64,000 nucleotides of DNA. Source: an uncultured Vibrio sp. Lineage in GTDB: Bacteria > Pseudomonadota > Gammaproteobacteria > Enterobacterales > Vibrionaceae. This document shows, piece by piece, positions 17,682 through 26,827 of the stretch. Within the stretch, counting starts at the first letter, position 1. Each line of letters starts with the position of its first letter. The stretch is taken from contig CANNGN010000002.1 of assembly GCA_947504195.1 (NCBI GenBank), positions 62,001 through 126,000 on the forward strand. The letters are read 5' to 3'. Both the position numbers and the translations under genes were made by a program. The notes beneath the pieces are model-generated. The model was not told the origin of the DNA, did not search any database, and saw only the letters and a program-made list of their open reading frames with translations.

Positions 17682-17726
17682 GGCATAGTTATGGGTGCCA
17701 ACAATAGAAAGTAATTAGGATGCCGT

Positions 17727-19448
17727 ATGAAAGAAGCGATATCATTGGTCACTAATTTAGATTTTGTTTCTGAGGCTCAGAAAATTAGTGATGCTCTGCA
17801 TTACAACCATATCGATATTGTTCTTGCGTTTAACAATGAATCGGCATTAGAAAAGCAGATAGAAGAATTTGCGAGTCTAGGAGAGCTACAAACCGTCCGG
17901 TTGGTAGGAGAGGTGAAAGATGCTTTGTATGCGGTATACCTTTGTGTCCCTAGAGGCAGTAACCACTACGCAAGTACCATTCAGCAAACGATTAAACAGT
18001 TTTTCAAATCTGTTAAAGTGAGTAAGAAGTCGGCTTATAAGTTTTTAACTTCAAGCAAGATTGGTATATCGGTATTAGGTGGTGATTGCGTTAATTTTCA
18101 GACAGCTGTAATTCATGCCTTTCAAGCAACAATGGCCCAGGAAAACAAACAAAACAAACGAGTTACATTTTTTGATACTAAGCTTCAATCAGAAATAAAG
18201 CGTCAAGTTTTACTGGAGGATGTGGTTCGAGTTGCGGTAGATAATGATGATGTAAATATTGTATACCAACCGATTATAAGTACACGTTCATGGGCCATTG
18301 AAGGCTACGAAATTCTGAGTCGCTTTCCAGCAGATCCTGTACTTAAAACAAATACTCGAGAATTGATATCCATATGTGAAGATCAAAATTTGATCTCGGA
18401 GTTAGACTTGTTGACCTATCACAAGGCTCTGTTAGAACTCAAACCATATATTAATAGTACTCACGCTTTTCTCAATATCAACCTTTCGACGAATACTCGC
18501 GAAAGCTTTTCGGACCTTATTGATTGTGTTGATTTTCTAACACGACAAAACAAGCTTAGTTATTCTCGGTTGGTGGTGGATGTGAATTCGACACGTGACC
18601 AATTCAAAGTGAAATTTGCCAATGATTTGAGTAACCTTAGAAGGTTGGCAGAGAAAGGCTCTGCTATTGCATTGGCGGATTTGTCTTCAGGGTTTGATAT
18701 AGAGAACCAATTAGCTGAAGGGAGTTATCGTTACCTACGCTTAGATGATCGGTTCAAACTTAAATTTCATGATGATTCAAATTACTATCAAGTGGTGAAG
18801 TTGATAGTAAAAGTTTGTCATGGAATGGGTGTGAAAGTTATTGTTGAAGGTGTTGAAAGTGTCGAACAAGCGAGAGTTTTAGTCTTCTTAGGTATCGATT
18901 TTCTTCAGGGGCCTTTGTTTACATTACCCGCAAAAATTGAAGAGTTTGGAAAACTGCCTGAGCGTATTAACCTTACGGTTGAGCAGATTCTTCAGCAAGC
19001 CGACGATTCAGACGGTGTTACATCCGATCTTCTCGTGACCAACATCGGTAGTATTGCGACTCAATCGCTACCGAGGATAGACCCGAGTGCAACCATTTCA
19101 CTCGCATATCAGTATTTCACTACCGAGTCTATTAGTGTATTGCCAGTCGTTGATAACAAAGAATGTGTCGGGATTGTAGAGCGAGCACAACTGAATTTGT
19201 TTTTATCTCCGACAATGGGAACAAACTTAGAAACTGAAAAAGAGTCGAGGATGTGGCGTCGACCTATTAATTCGGTTATGGATGTAAAATTCCACTCTGT
19301 CGATGAAACGTTAGATATAGAGAGTTTGTTAACATTACTTAAGGAAAAAACCTATCAGTTACCGTTAGTGGTCACGAGAAGAGGGGAGTACACGGGGATT
19401 CTGACGGAATGTGATTTGATTGACTACCTTGTTCAGAAAGAACTCTAA
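17727..19448 (+). CDS. EAL-domain protein with degenerate active site, decayed GGDEF and C-terminal CBS pair
   Basis: A 573-residue cytoplasmic protein. Residues 1-155 lack clear identity, but the end (AVIHAFQATMAQENKQNKRVTFFDTKL) looks like the last helix and strand of a GGDEF domain, so this is probably a worn GGDEF remnant. Residues 165-410 are an EAL domain: EIL at 195-197, NINLS near 250, EGVES at 374 and LQGPLF at 393 are kept. The usual second-strand Glu is Asn (VVDVNST), the DDFGTG motif is ADLSSG and the catalytic Lys is Arg (YLRLD). Loss of these metal and catalytic residues suggests it binds but does not cut cyclic-di-GMP. Residues 440-573 form two CBS motifs, which often bind adenine nucleotides. 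AGGA sits 7 bp before the ATG. It is a lone gene ending in a terminator. Confidence 0.85.
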   Translation: MKEAISLVTNLDFVSEAQKISDALHYNHIDIVLAFNNESALEKQIEEFASLGELQTVRLVGEVKDALYAVYLCVPRGSNHYASTIQQTIKQFFKSVKVSKKSAYKFLTSSKIGISVLGGDCVNFQTAVIHAFQATMAQENKQNKRVTFFDTKLQSEIKRQVLLEDVVRVAVDNDDVNIVYQPIISTRSWAIEGYEILSRFPADPVLKTNTRELISICEDQNLISELDLLTYHKALLELKPYINSTHAFLNINLSTNTRESFSDLIDCVDFLTRQNKLSYSRLVVDVNSTRDQFKVKFANDLSNLRRLAEKGSAIALADLSSGFDIENQLAEGSYRYLRLDDRFKLKFHDDSNYYQVVKLIVKVCHGMGVKVIVEGVESVEQARVLVFLGIDFLQGPLFTLPAKIEEFGKLPERINLTVEQILQQADDSDGVTSDLLVTNIGSIATQSLPRIDPSATISLAYQYFTTESISVLPVVDNKECVGIVERAQLNLFLSPTMGTNLETEKESRMWRRPINSVMDVKFHSVDETLDIESLLTLLKEKTYQLPLVVTRRGEYTGILTECDLIDYLVQKEL

Positions 19449-19498
19449 CGTAACAATGTCATAGCTTCTGAAAAATAAAAACACCATTGAATTGCTGA

Positions 19499-19531
19499 AA
19501 TGTATGTAGGTCTTATTAACCTACATACATT
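19499..19531. terminator. Bidirectional terminator
   Basis: AATGTATGTAGGT and ACCTACATACATT form a 13-bp perfect stem with a 7-base loop, between the converging EAL-CBS and outer-membrane protein genes. A TTCTAGATCTAGAA palindrome follows at 19543-19556. Confidence 0.8.
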
Positions 19532-19550
19532 ATTAGAACTCGTTCTAGAT

Positions 19551-20072
19551 CTAGAAATTGAAACCGAAACCAAAAAACATCACATCAAAATTGTAGTCTG
19601 ATAGTTCGCTCCTCAATTCTAAACGCTTATAGTTTACTTCAAGGTAGATTGGTTTGTTTTCTACGATAGAGAATTGCGCTCCACCTCCGTATGCGAACCC
19701 TGGACGATCATAGTGCTCTGCTCGAAAGCGATCGCCATCTAATGAACCACTCCCATTTGAGTAAAAGTAACCTAGACCAATTAAGGGATATAATCGTAAC
19801 CAAGGTGCTTCTGGAAATTGATAGATTGGCCCAACCAAGGCATCGTATACAACAGCACTATCGATTGACGTCACATCAAAAGAACTCACGACTCCCCAAT
19901 TATTCCCATCGTGAATTTTTGCCGCTGTGAACCCCGCGCCATAGTTAAAATCACCGCCATGTTTGTCAACATTCACTCCTATTACGGATAACCCGGCAGA
20001 GAAATAGTCATCTTCTGCTTGAACAGTCGTGCAAGCTGCAAGTAACGAAAGGAGAATAATTTGGGGTTTCAT
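19551..20072 (-). CDS. Outer-membrane beta-barrel protein, function unknown
   Basis: A 173-residue exported protein. A signal peptide of about 19 residues ends TTVQA/EDD. The mature part alternates short polar and hydrophobic stretches (GYFYSNGSGS, GFAYGGGAQFSIVENKPIYLEVNYKRLEL) and ends FFGFGFNF, the terminal aromatic residue typical for folding by the BAM complex. The size suggests an eight-stranded barrel of the OmpA/OmpW-like porin-fold type. A cysteine at residue 14 (LLAAC) could be read as a lipobox, but no charged pattern supports a lipoprotein. It converges with the EAL-CBS gene. No ligand or partner can be named. Confidence 0.75.
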   Translation of the reverse strand: MKPQIILLSLLAACTTVQAEDDYFSAGLSVIGVNVDKHGGDFNYGAGFTAAKIHDGNNWGVVSSFDVTSIDSAVVYDALVGPIYQFPEAPWLRLYPLIGLGYFYSNGSGSLDGDRFRAEHYDRPGFAYGGGAQFSIVENKPIYLEVNYKRLELRSELSDYNFDVMFFGFGFNF

Positions 20073-20253
20073 AAGCGAGCCTAAAGTAATGAATATTAGA
20101 TAATCTCATAAATATAGGTGGTTGTTTGGTGCTATTCAAATAATTACTTATACAATATTATGCATTCCTTAAGTTGTCTTAAGTTTGGTGCACAAAGTGG
20201 CAAGTAATACTCGAATTATGGGATGACGTGAGAGCGGAGAGTCGAGTGAAATA

Positions 20254-20284
20254 TTGAGGCTCAGTAAAATAACTGGGCCTCAAA
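20254..20284 (-). terminator. Terminator of the lactate operon
   Basis: TTGAGGCTCAGT and ACTGGGCCTCAA pair over 12 positions (one G-T wobble) with a 6-base loop, immediately beyond the stop of the dehydrogenase gene that is read leftwards. Confidence 0.75.
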
Positions 20285-20292
20285 AGTTAGGT

Positions 20293-23124
20293 TTATGCAC
20301 TTACTTCATCGACAAGATAAAGAATCGATTGATAAGGAATACCACTGTGATGTGACAGTCCAATTTCACATGTTCGACTGTTACTAAATCCGCGTATGCA
20401 ACCTGTTGGGACTTGCTCTTTGAGGGGGTGAACCGCTGCGGCGTTGAGCTCTGGTGTAGTAAAGCCTTTGTCGCCAGCCCAACCACAGCACTGAATGTGC
20501 TCTGGAATAATGACATCACTGACACACGCTTTCGTTAGCTCAACCATTTTCTGTTCAATACCCATGCGACGAGAGCTGCAGGTAACGTGCAACATAACGG
20601 TCTCTTGTTTCTGAGTGATGTTTAAATGATCGATCAGATATTTTAGAGTAAACATTGTCGGCTCTAGAATTTCCAATGGTTTGGTAAACTCTTCGGTACT
20701 GCGTTTAGCACAAGGACTGGTATCCATCAGCACTGGGTATTTACCTTGTTCAGTGGCATTCCATAGTGCTTGTTCTAGTTGTTCAGACTTACTTGTCGCA
20801 ATGTCATTCATGCCTTTACTGCTGTATGGCATTCCACAGCATTGGCTGCTGAGTTCATTTGGAGTAATGACTTCAAACCCTGCTTTTTCAAGTAGATTCA
20901 GTGTAACTTCAGTGAGTGAGCGTTGATCTTGAGCATCACTTTGTTGTCCCATGGTACGACTGGCGCACGATGGCATATAGACGACTTTTTTGTCGAAGTT
21001 GGCCTGATAGCGAATCGCTTGATCAAGCTTGAATCGATTGTCTTGTGGCATTTCTGCCATCCAAAATGGCATTTTACCACGAGTGAGATTCCGTAGCCCG
21101 TTGGTGATACCGCCGACAGCTTTTTCTCCCGCCACTTTTGTTGCAAAGTGATTGGTTCTTAATCCAATTTTGGTCAACGTCGTTGTAGTTTCAAAGTGAT
21201 CCGCAGTCCATGTGGCGATAGGCGTAAATTTTTTGTATTTCGCGGTACGGAGTTTCTTAACTAAATCGCCTGTATTAATGCCGACAGGGCAGCGATCGGC
21301 ACACAGTCCTGTTGCCGCACAGGTATCAATACCTTGGTATTCGAAGACACTATTTAATTCGTCAGCAGATTGGGTCTCGCCTGAGCTTTCTCTGCGTTGT
21401 AACTCTCGGTAAAGTACGATTCGTTGGCGAGGGGAAAGGCTCAAGGTTCGCGAAGGGCAAACTGGCTCACAAAAGCCACACTCAATACAGCGGTCAACCA
21501 AATCGTCAGCCGCTGGCATTGGCTTAAGATCTTCTATATGAGAATTAGGATTGTCATTAATGATCACGCCTGGATTTAAGAGCCCATTTGGATCAAATAA
21601 ACGTTTGATCGCTATCATTAATTGATACGCATCTTTACCCCATTCGAGTTCCACATAAGGAGCCATGTTTCGTCCGGTTCCATGCTCGGCTTTTAGCGAA
21701 CCTTGGTATTTCACCGCGACAAGTTGAGCAACATCTTCCATAAACTGACCATAGCGATCAATTTCATCTTGTGATTCAAAACCTTGTGTGAATACAAAGT
21801 GAAGATTTCCCTCAAGAGCATGGCCAAAAATAATCGCTTCATCGTACTTATAGAGGTCAAACAACTCTTGAAGATCACGTACACCAGCTGCGAGATTTTC
21901 AACCGGAAACGCGACATCTTCAATGATCACCGTAGTGCCAACTTCACGAACCGCACCGACGGCTGGAAATAGGCCTTTGCGTATTCCCCAAAGGCTTGCC
22001 ACTACATTTGCATCAGAAGTAAAGGGCACCGATTCAATAATCTCATACTCTTTTAGGGCTTCAAGAATGGCGTCACATTGCTGGTCTAACGTTTGGTGAT
22101 CGGTTGCTCTCGATTCAACTAACAAAGAGGCTGCTTCTAAATCGAGCGATGCGATAAAGTCGGGCATCCCCGGTTTGCCTGCAATGGAATGTAGTGAGCG
22201 GCCATCCATCATTTCAACCGCAGCAACTGGAGTTTTTGATAAAGTGGTTACGGCTTGACTGGCTTGTTCGATATCTTTAAATATAAATAAAGCTGAAGCT
22301 TTGTGAGGGTGTTCGATCACTGTGTTGTAAGTAATGTCGGCGATGAAACCTAATGTTCCTTCCGAACCAATCATCAAGTGTTCAATGACATCGATAGGAT
22401 CGTGGTAATCCACCAGCGAGTTAAGCGCATAACCGGTGGTATTTTTCAGACGGTATTTATGTCTAATTCGTTCAGTAAGTGTGGTATTTGCAAGAGTTTG
22501 TTGGCAAAGCGCTTCTATATCAGCGATAAACTCAGGTTTTGCGGCTTTAAATGCAGCAATGCTTGCTTCATTACCTGTATCGAGCAAGGTACCATCTGCA
22601 AAGACAATGCTCATGCTGTCGACGGTACGGTAGCTATTTTGTGCTGTGCCACAACACATTCCACTGGCATTGTTGGCCGCGATTCCGCCAATTTTACAGG
22701 TATTAATCGAAGCGGGATCAGGACCAATTTTTCGCTGAAACGGTGCAAGATAGCCGTTTGCATCGGCTCCGATCACGCCTGGTTGTAATAGTATCTTATT
22801 GCCTTCGTTCAAAATCTTATGCTTGCGCCAGTCATCAGTTAGCGTAATCAAAACAGAATCAGAGACTGCTTGGCCCGAAAGGCTTGTTCCGGCTGCTCGA
22901 AAGGTAAATGGAATTTGTAGTTCACCACACGATTTAATGGCAAAAACAACTTCATCGAGATTTTTGAGCTGCAAAACGATTTTTGGCACCAATCGATAGA
23001 AACTCGCATCCGTACCATAAGCAAGACGCTTCGCTTCCTGTGTGATGATGCGTTCCGGCGCGATTTGAGCCGAAAGGTTCTGTTCTAGAGTTGTATATTT
23101 CGCGTCTAATGACTGACTTTGCAT
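20293..23124 (-). CDS. FAD and iron-sulfur D-lactate dehydrogenase type oxidoreductase
   Basis: A 943-residue fusion of a GlcD-like flavoprotein and a GlpC-like iron-sulfur protein. Residues about 40-260 form the PCMH FAD-binding domain (FRAAGTSLSGQAVSD, NNASGMCCG, GSEGTLGFI), then the FAD-oxidase C-terminal domain with FGHALEGNLHFVF and KAEHGTGRNMAPYVE. Two ferredoxin-type clusters follow: CIECGFCEPVCP (about 545) and CAATGLCADRCPVG (about 600). The C-terminal third has CCG motifs (SQCCGMPYSS about 760, QCCGWAGDKG about 880). This plan matches the Dld-II quinone-linked D-lactate dehydrogenases known from Shewanella and YdiJ-like enzymes. The adjacent lactate permease, 50 bp upstream in the same operon, supports lactate as substrate; glycolate or 2-hydroxyglutarate remain possible. 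Confidence 0.85.
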   Translation of the reverse strand: MQSQSLDAKYTTLEQNLSAQIAPERIITQEAKRLAYGTDASFYRLVPKIVLQLKNLDEVVFAIKSCGELQIPFTFRAAGTSLSGQAVSDSVLITLTDDWRKHKILNEGNKILLQPGVIGADANGYLAPFQRKIGPDPASINTCKIGGIAANNASGMCCGTAQNSYRTVDSMSIVFADGTLLDTGNEASIAAFKAAKPEFIADIEALCQQTLANTTLTERIRHKYRLKNTTGYALNSLVDYHDPIDVIEHLMIGSEGTLGFIADITYNTVIEHPHKASALFIFKDIEQASQAVTTLSKTPVAAVEMMDGRSLHSIAGKPGMPDFIASLDLEAASLLVESRATDHQTLDQQCDAILEALKEYEIIESVPFTSDANVVASLWGIRKGLFPAVGAVREVGTTVIIEDVAFPVENLAAGVRDLQELFDLYKYDEAIIFGHALEGNLHFVFTQGFESQDEIDRYGQFMEDVAQLVAVKYQGSLKAEHGTGRNMAPYVELEWGKDAYQLMIAIKRLFDPNGLLNPGVIINDNPNSHIEDLKPMPAADDLVDRCIECGFCEPVCPSRTLSLSPRQRIVLYRELQRRESSGETQSADELNSVFEYQGIDTCAATGLCADRCPVGINTGDLVKKLRTAKYKKFTPIATWTADHFETTTTLTKIGLRTNHFATKVAGEKAVGGITNGLRNLTRGKMPFWMAEMPQDNRFKLDQAIRYQANFDKKVVYMPSCASRTMGQQSDAQDQRSLTEVTLNLLEKAGFEVITPNELSSQCCGMPYSSKGMNDIATSKSEQLEQALWNATEQGKYPVLMDTSPCAKRSTEEFTKPLEILEPTMFTLKYLIDHLNITQKQETVMLHVTCSSRRMGIEQKMVELTKACVSDVIIPEHIQCCGWAGDKGFTTPELNAAAVHPLKEQVPTGCIRGFSNSRTCEIGLSHHSGIPYQSILYLVDEVSA

Positions 23125-23174
23125 AATGATTTCCTACTTATTTCTTATACTTGTATTGGTAATACTGATGATGG

Positions 23175-24863
23175 CTACATTAATTCGTCAGTGAATTGGA
23201 AACCGTAAATCAAGGTTAAGCCGATGATACCTGTTAATACAATGTAGAAAAATGTTGGAATAATGGTTTTACGAAGTATCGCACCTTCACGACCCAATAG
23301 ACCCACCGTCGCCGACGCCGCAACAACGTTATGAATCGCAATCATATTACCTGCTGCTGCACCAACTGCTTGAAGTGCTACGACAACCACACTCGATATT
23401 GATAAGGTTTGTGCCACTTCATATTGGAATTGACTAAACATCATATTGGAAACGGTATTCGAGCCAGCAATGAAGGCACCCAGAGCACCCACTGCGGCAC
23501 TTAACGCTGGGAATGCATCGCCAACTAGACCTGCTGCGAAGTTAGCTGTGGTGACAGGCATACTTGCCAAATCAGAAGCATTTACGCCTGAGTTAATGAA
23601 AATACGAACCATCGGAATGGTAAACACAAGAACAAACCCTGCGCCAATCAGTGTTTTGCTCGATTCACCAACCGCTTGTGCGAGTGGCTTCAAGCTGCGG
23701 CTCTGAATAATGACGGCAAGAAATGCAGTAAAGACTAAGATTCCGCCCGGTAGATACAGAGGCTGGATAGAAGTGCTGATCCCTGCTTCACCGAAGATAT
23801 TAGAGAATGAAAGGCTCACGTCCGTTAGCATTGACTTGAACTCACTGCTCACTCGACTTGCAACAAGGATTAACGCTAGCAACACATACGGAAGCCATGC
23901 CATGGCTAATCCCATTGGTTTGTGTTTCATTGAGTCGAGGTCAAGCTTTAACGATCCTAGCCACTCGGTTGGCCAGTTGTCTTCTGAATCGAAGTTCCAA
24001 GTTGATTTAGGAACCAAAAATCCTTTTTTCGCCGCAGTTACTACGATAGCAAGCCCCAACATACCACCGATGAGCGATGGGAATTCAGGACCAAGGAATA
24101 CACCGGTTAGTGCATATGGAATGGTAAAGGCTAGGCCAGCGAAGATTGCAAAAGGTAAGATATCTAAACCTTCACTCCAACTCTTATTTTTACCAAAGAA
24201 GCGAGTCAGCATTATTGCCATTAGAATTGGCATGAACGTACCGACTGTTGCGTGAGTTAGGGCAACTGTCGAGGTGATGTGTTGTAAGTACGCATCCCAG
24301 CTTGATCCATTGGCAACCAAAACTTCACCGATATTGTGAGTATCAAGCCCACGGTTTACACCAACAATAATCGGTGTTCCAACTGCACCAAACGAAACTG
24401 GCGTCGATTGAATCATCATTCCCATTAAAACAGCGGCAAGTGCTGGGAACCCTATAGCAACTAATAACGGTGCGGCGATCGCGGCTGGCGTTCCAAACCC
24501 TGATGCGCCTTCAATGAAGGACCCGAAACACCAAGCGATGATAATAGCCTGGATTCGGCGGTCAGGGGATATATTGGTAAAGCCGTTACGAATGGTGGTA
24601 ATCGCTCCGGTATGCTTCAGAGTGTTAAGTAAGAATATGGCACCAAACACAATCCATAATACGGATACAGTTATTCCAAATCCTTGGAAAATAGAGGCGA
24701 AAACGCGGGTAGTCGACATATCCCATGCGGTAAGGGCGATGATGACGGTTAAGATAAAGGCGATGGGCATTGCTTTCTTAGCTGGCCAGTTGAGGCCGAC
24801 TAAAAGTATTCCCGCTACGACAATCGGGGAAAAAGCAATTAATGCTAGTAGGGTTTCACTCAT
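23175..24863 (-). CDS. lldP: Lactate permease (LctP family)
   Basis: A 562-residue inner-membrane protein of the LctP family with about 12-14 hydrophobic helices. It imports lactate (and glycolate) with protons. Typical stretches are [21 protein letters not shown], the family hallmark, and [15 protein letters not shown]. The ATG at 24863 ([13 protein letters not shown]) is chosen because AAGGAAG lies just before it; an upstream in-frame ATG at 24917 adds a non-family leader of 18 residues. It is the first gene of a two-gene operon with the dehydrogenase. A divergent LysR gene and a 10-bp-arm palindrome lie upstream, so induction by that regulator is likely. Confidence 0.92.
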   Translation of the reverse strand: MSETLLALIAFSPIVVAGILLVGLNWPAKKAMPIAFILTVIIALTAWDMSTTRVFASIFQGFGITVSVLWIVFGAIFLLNTLKHTGAITTIRNGFTNISPDRRIQAIIIAWCFGSFIEGASGFGTPAAIAAPLLVAIGFPALAAVLMGMMIQSTPVSFGAVGTPIIVGVNRGLDTHNIGEVLVANGSSWDAYLQHITSTVALTHATVGTFMPILMAIMLTRFFGKNKSWSEGLDILPFAIFAGLAFTIPYALTGVFLGPEFPSLIGGMLGLAIVVTAAKKGFLVPKSTWNFDSEDNWPTEWLGSLKLDLDSMKHKPMGLAMAWLPYVLLALILVASRVSSEFKSMLTDVSLSFSNIFGEAGISTSIQPLYLPGGILVFTAFLAVIIQSRSLKPLAQAVGESSKTLIGAGFVLVFTIPMVRIFINSGVNASDLASMPVTTANFAAGLVGDAFPALSAAVGALGAFIAGSNTVSNMMFSQFQYEVAQTLSISSVVVVALQAVGAAAGNMIAIHNVVAASATVGLLGREGAILRKTIIPTFFYIVLTGIIGLTLIYGFQFTDELM

Positions 24864-24972
24864 GGGTACTTCCTTATAAATTAAATATTCCATTCGATCG
24901 GCTAACTCTACGAGCATTGTTATTTTAGGGTTTAAGCTGTGTCGTATGTTGCAATCGAAAGTTCACTTTGTT

Positions 24973-24999
24973 CTTAACAAATGTGACTAATTTGTTAAG
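24973..24999. promoter_or_regulatory. Candidate operator in the lldP/lysR divergent region
   Basis: CTTAACAAAT and ATTTGTTAAG are perfect inverted 10-bp arms separated by GTGACTA. The site is 81 bp before the LysR start and 110 bp before lldP. Its symmetry and place fit binding of a dimeric regulator, most simply the adjacent LysR protein. Confidence 0.7.
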
Positions 25000-25079
25000 T
25001 TGGCGTGAATTTACCCCTTTCTTTTTTATGAATATAGAGAAATAATGAAATTGATTATTTCTAAAAGTGGACTAATAAC

Positions 25080-25979
25080 ATGCGTGCGGATGACCTAATC
25101 CTGTTTTCTCAAGTCATTGAGCTGGGAAGTTTTAGTAAAGCAGCAGAGAAAAATAACCTTACGAATTCAGTGGTTAGCAAGAGAATTGCGCGTTTAGAGG
25201 AGGAGTTAGGTGTTCAACTTATGTATCGAACGACTCGAAAACTCACGTTAACTGAGGCGGGGCGGGTATTGTTACACAATGCGAAAAGTGTGAAGCAAGC
25301 CGCTCAAGAAGCGTTTGATGCTGTATCTGGTTATGGTGAAGATGTGAGCGGACATATTCGAATGTCAGTGCCGACGACTTCTGGGGAGCTTTTATTGGCG
25401 GAAGTAGTGGCGGAGTTTTGCAACCAGCATCCCGGTTTAACCGTTGAAATGTCGCTTAATAATAAGTTTGTTGATTTGATTGAAGACGGCTATGACTTAG
25501 TTATTCGAACTGGATACTTAGAAGACTCAAGCATGATTGCACGTCATCTCGTTGATTCACATTGGGTGGTCTGTGCGTCAACTAGCTATATTCGTCGCCA
25601 AGGTTTACCTATCACCCCAGATGTTTTGGCAAACCATAATTGTCTTCAGTATGCGTATCAGACCACTGGGGCGAGTGAGTGGGAGTTTAAGAATAGTGAC
25701 GGGCACTATTTAGTCCATGTAAAAGGGAGTTTTTTTACCGATAGTTTGGCAGGCTTACGCAAAGCAGCGTTGGCTGGGCAGGGCGTTATTTATGTGCCTC
25801 GTGTATTGGTGTATCAGGATATTCAAGAAGGGCTGTTGGTGGATCTTTTCCCAGAACAGGTCGGAAAAATGCTGGGTATTTACGCGGTGTATCCTTATAC
25901 ACGCCAACCACCCAATAAGGTTAAGTTGTTGATTGATCATATTCGTGGCCATTATCAACGCATTCGTGATCAGTTTTAG
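25080..25979 (+). CDS. LysR-family regulator, likely of the lactate operon
   Basis: A 299-residue LysR-type regulator. The N-terminal winged helix-turn-helix (residues 1-60) has LGSFSKAAEKNNLTNSVVSKRIARLEEELGVQL. The rest is a periplasmic-binding-protein-like sensor domain with the CrgA-subgroup features GHIRMSVP, DLVIRTGYLEDSSMIAR and GQGVIYVP. It is divergent from lldP across 216 bp that contain a perfect palindrome, the standard arrangement for a LysR protein regulating its neighbour. The effector could be lactate or a product; the sequence does not tell. Confidence 0.85.
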   Translation: MRADDLILFSQVIELGSFSKAAEKNNLTNSVVSKRIARLEEELGVQLMYRTTRKLTLTEAGRVLLHNAKSVKQAAQEAFDAVSGYGEDVSGHIRMSVPTTSGELLLAEVVAEFCNQHPGLTVEMSLNNKFVDLIEDGYDLVIRTGYLEDSSMIARHLVDSHWVVCASTSYIRRQGLPITPDVLANHNCLQYAYQTTGASEWEFKNSDGHYLVHVKGSFFTDSLAGLRKAALAGQGVIYVPRVLVYQDIQEGLLVDLFPEQVGKMLGIYAVYPYTRQPPNKVKLLIDHIRGHYQRIRDQF

Positions 25980-26106
25980 TCGATGCCATTTACCGATGGC
26001 GTTGGGTTTTAGGTCGATTAATTCAAAAAAATCCGTTATGTTTACTCGCTCAGAATAACGCGATGGTAATGGATATTATCGCACACGGATTTATTAAGGC
26101 TTTATT

Positions 26107-26727
26107 GTGCAGCTACAAGACCTCTCTCGACCTGATCTCGCCATTGTTTGCAAACTCTTCGGAACCTTGTTTTATTATCAGCCAAATGATTTTGAACACC
26201 TTCCAATCAACACCTATCTTGATAATGACGATGTCGAAACCCCAATCAAGGAAGTGAGCCAAGCGCTGGATGCATTTAAGTTTGTCGATCGCACGGAATT
26301 GCAAACCGAACATGAGCGCTTGTTTACAATGCAAGAGTTGATGCCTGCTCCACCGTGGTCTTCGATGTACCTTGATAAAGAGTCGATTTTATTCGGTCAA
26401 TCGAACAAGAGTTATTGTGACTTTATTGAACATTGTGGATTAGGGTTGCGTGAAAATGCTGAAGACCCAGAAGATCATATTGGTTTGATGCTAATAGTGT
26501 TAGGGATGTTGATCGACGATGAGCAAGAACAGCACGTAAAAGAATTAATTGGTGAATATTTAGCAACGTGGACGACCTTTTATTTTGCCCGCCTGACTGA
26601 AGTTAGCCCAAGTAGCGCTTATGCAAAACTGGCCGTTCAAGTCACCACATTATTGGATATTGTTCGTCAGAATTATTCAGCACAAGTGATGATCAAGAGT
26701 AACTACTTTCAACCAAGCGAGTCTTAG
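26107..26727 (+). CDS. TorD/DmsD-family molybdoenzyme chaperone (orphan)
   Basis: A 206-residue all-helical protein of the TorD/DmsD/NarJ family, cytoplasmic chaperones that hold Tat-exported molybdoenzymes during cofactor loading. The marks are FGTLFYY near the start, HERLFTMQELMPAPPWSSMYLD (family pattern ExxRLF...PxPPWxSxY) and DEDPEDH-like NAEDPEDHIGLML. The start is a GTG at 26107 with AAGG 9 bp upstream. No molybdoenzyme gene is in the window, so the client must be elsewhere. A terminator follows. The family is clear; the client is unknown. Confidence 0.8.
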   Translation: MQLQDLSRPDLAIVCKLFGTLFYYQPNDFEHLPINTYLDNDDVETPIKEVSQALDAFKFVDRTELQTEHERLFTMQELMPAPPWSSMYLDKESILFGQSNKSYCDFIEHCGLGLRENAEDPEDHIGLMLIVLGMLIDDEQEQHVKELIGEYLATWTTFYFARLTEVSPSSAYAKLAVQVTTLLDIVRQNYSAQVMIKSNYFQPSES

Positions 26728-26770
26728 GCTGAATCTATTTTCTCGAATCTCTGTGCTGCAATAAGAACTT

Positions 26771-26811
26771 AAAATAAATGCCACACTGTTGATCTGCGTG
26801 GTATTTATTTT
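26771..26811. terminator. Bidirectional terminator
   Basis: AAAATAAATGCCAC and GTGGTATTTATTTT pair over 14 positions (one wobble) with a 13-base loop, between the converging TorD-like and SDR genes. Confidence 0.8.
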
Positions 26812-26827
26812 GACAATGAGGATCGGC

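Noticed and set aside
19557..20072. Lipoprotein signal (LLAAC) in the outer-membrane protein
   Set aside because: A normal signal peptidase I site (TVQA) follows and the mature part reads as a beta barrel with a terminal Phe.
23446..24879. Plus-strand frames of 86-181 codons inside lldP
   Set aside because: Antisense shadows of the permease gene, with no ribosome-binding sites.
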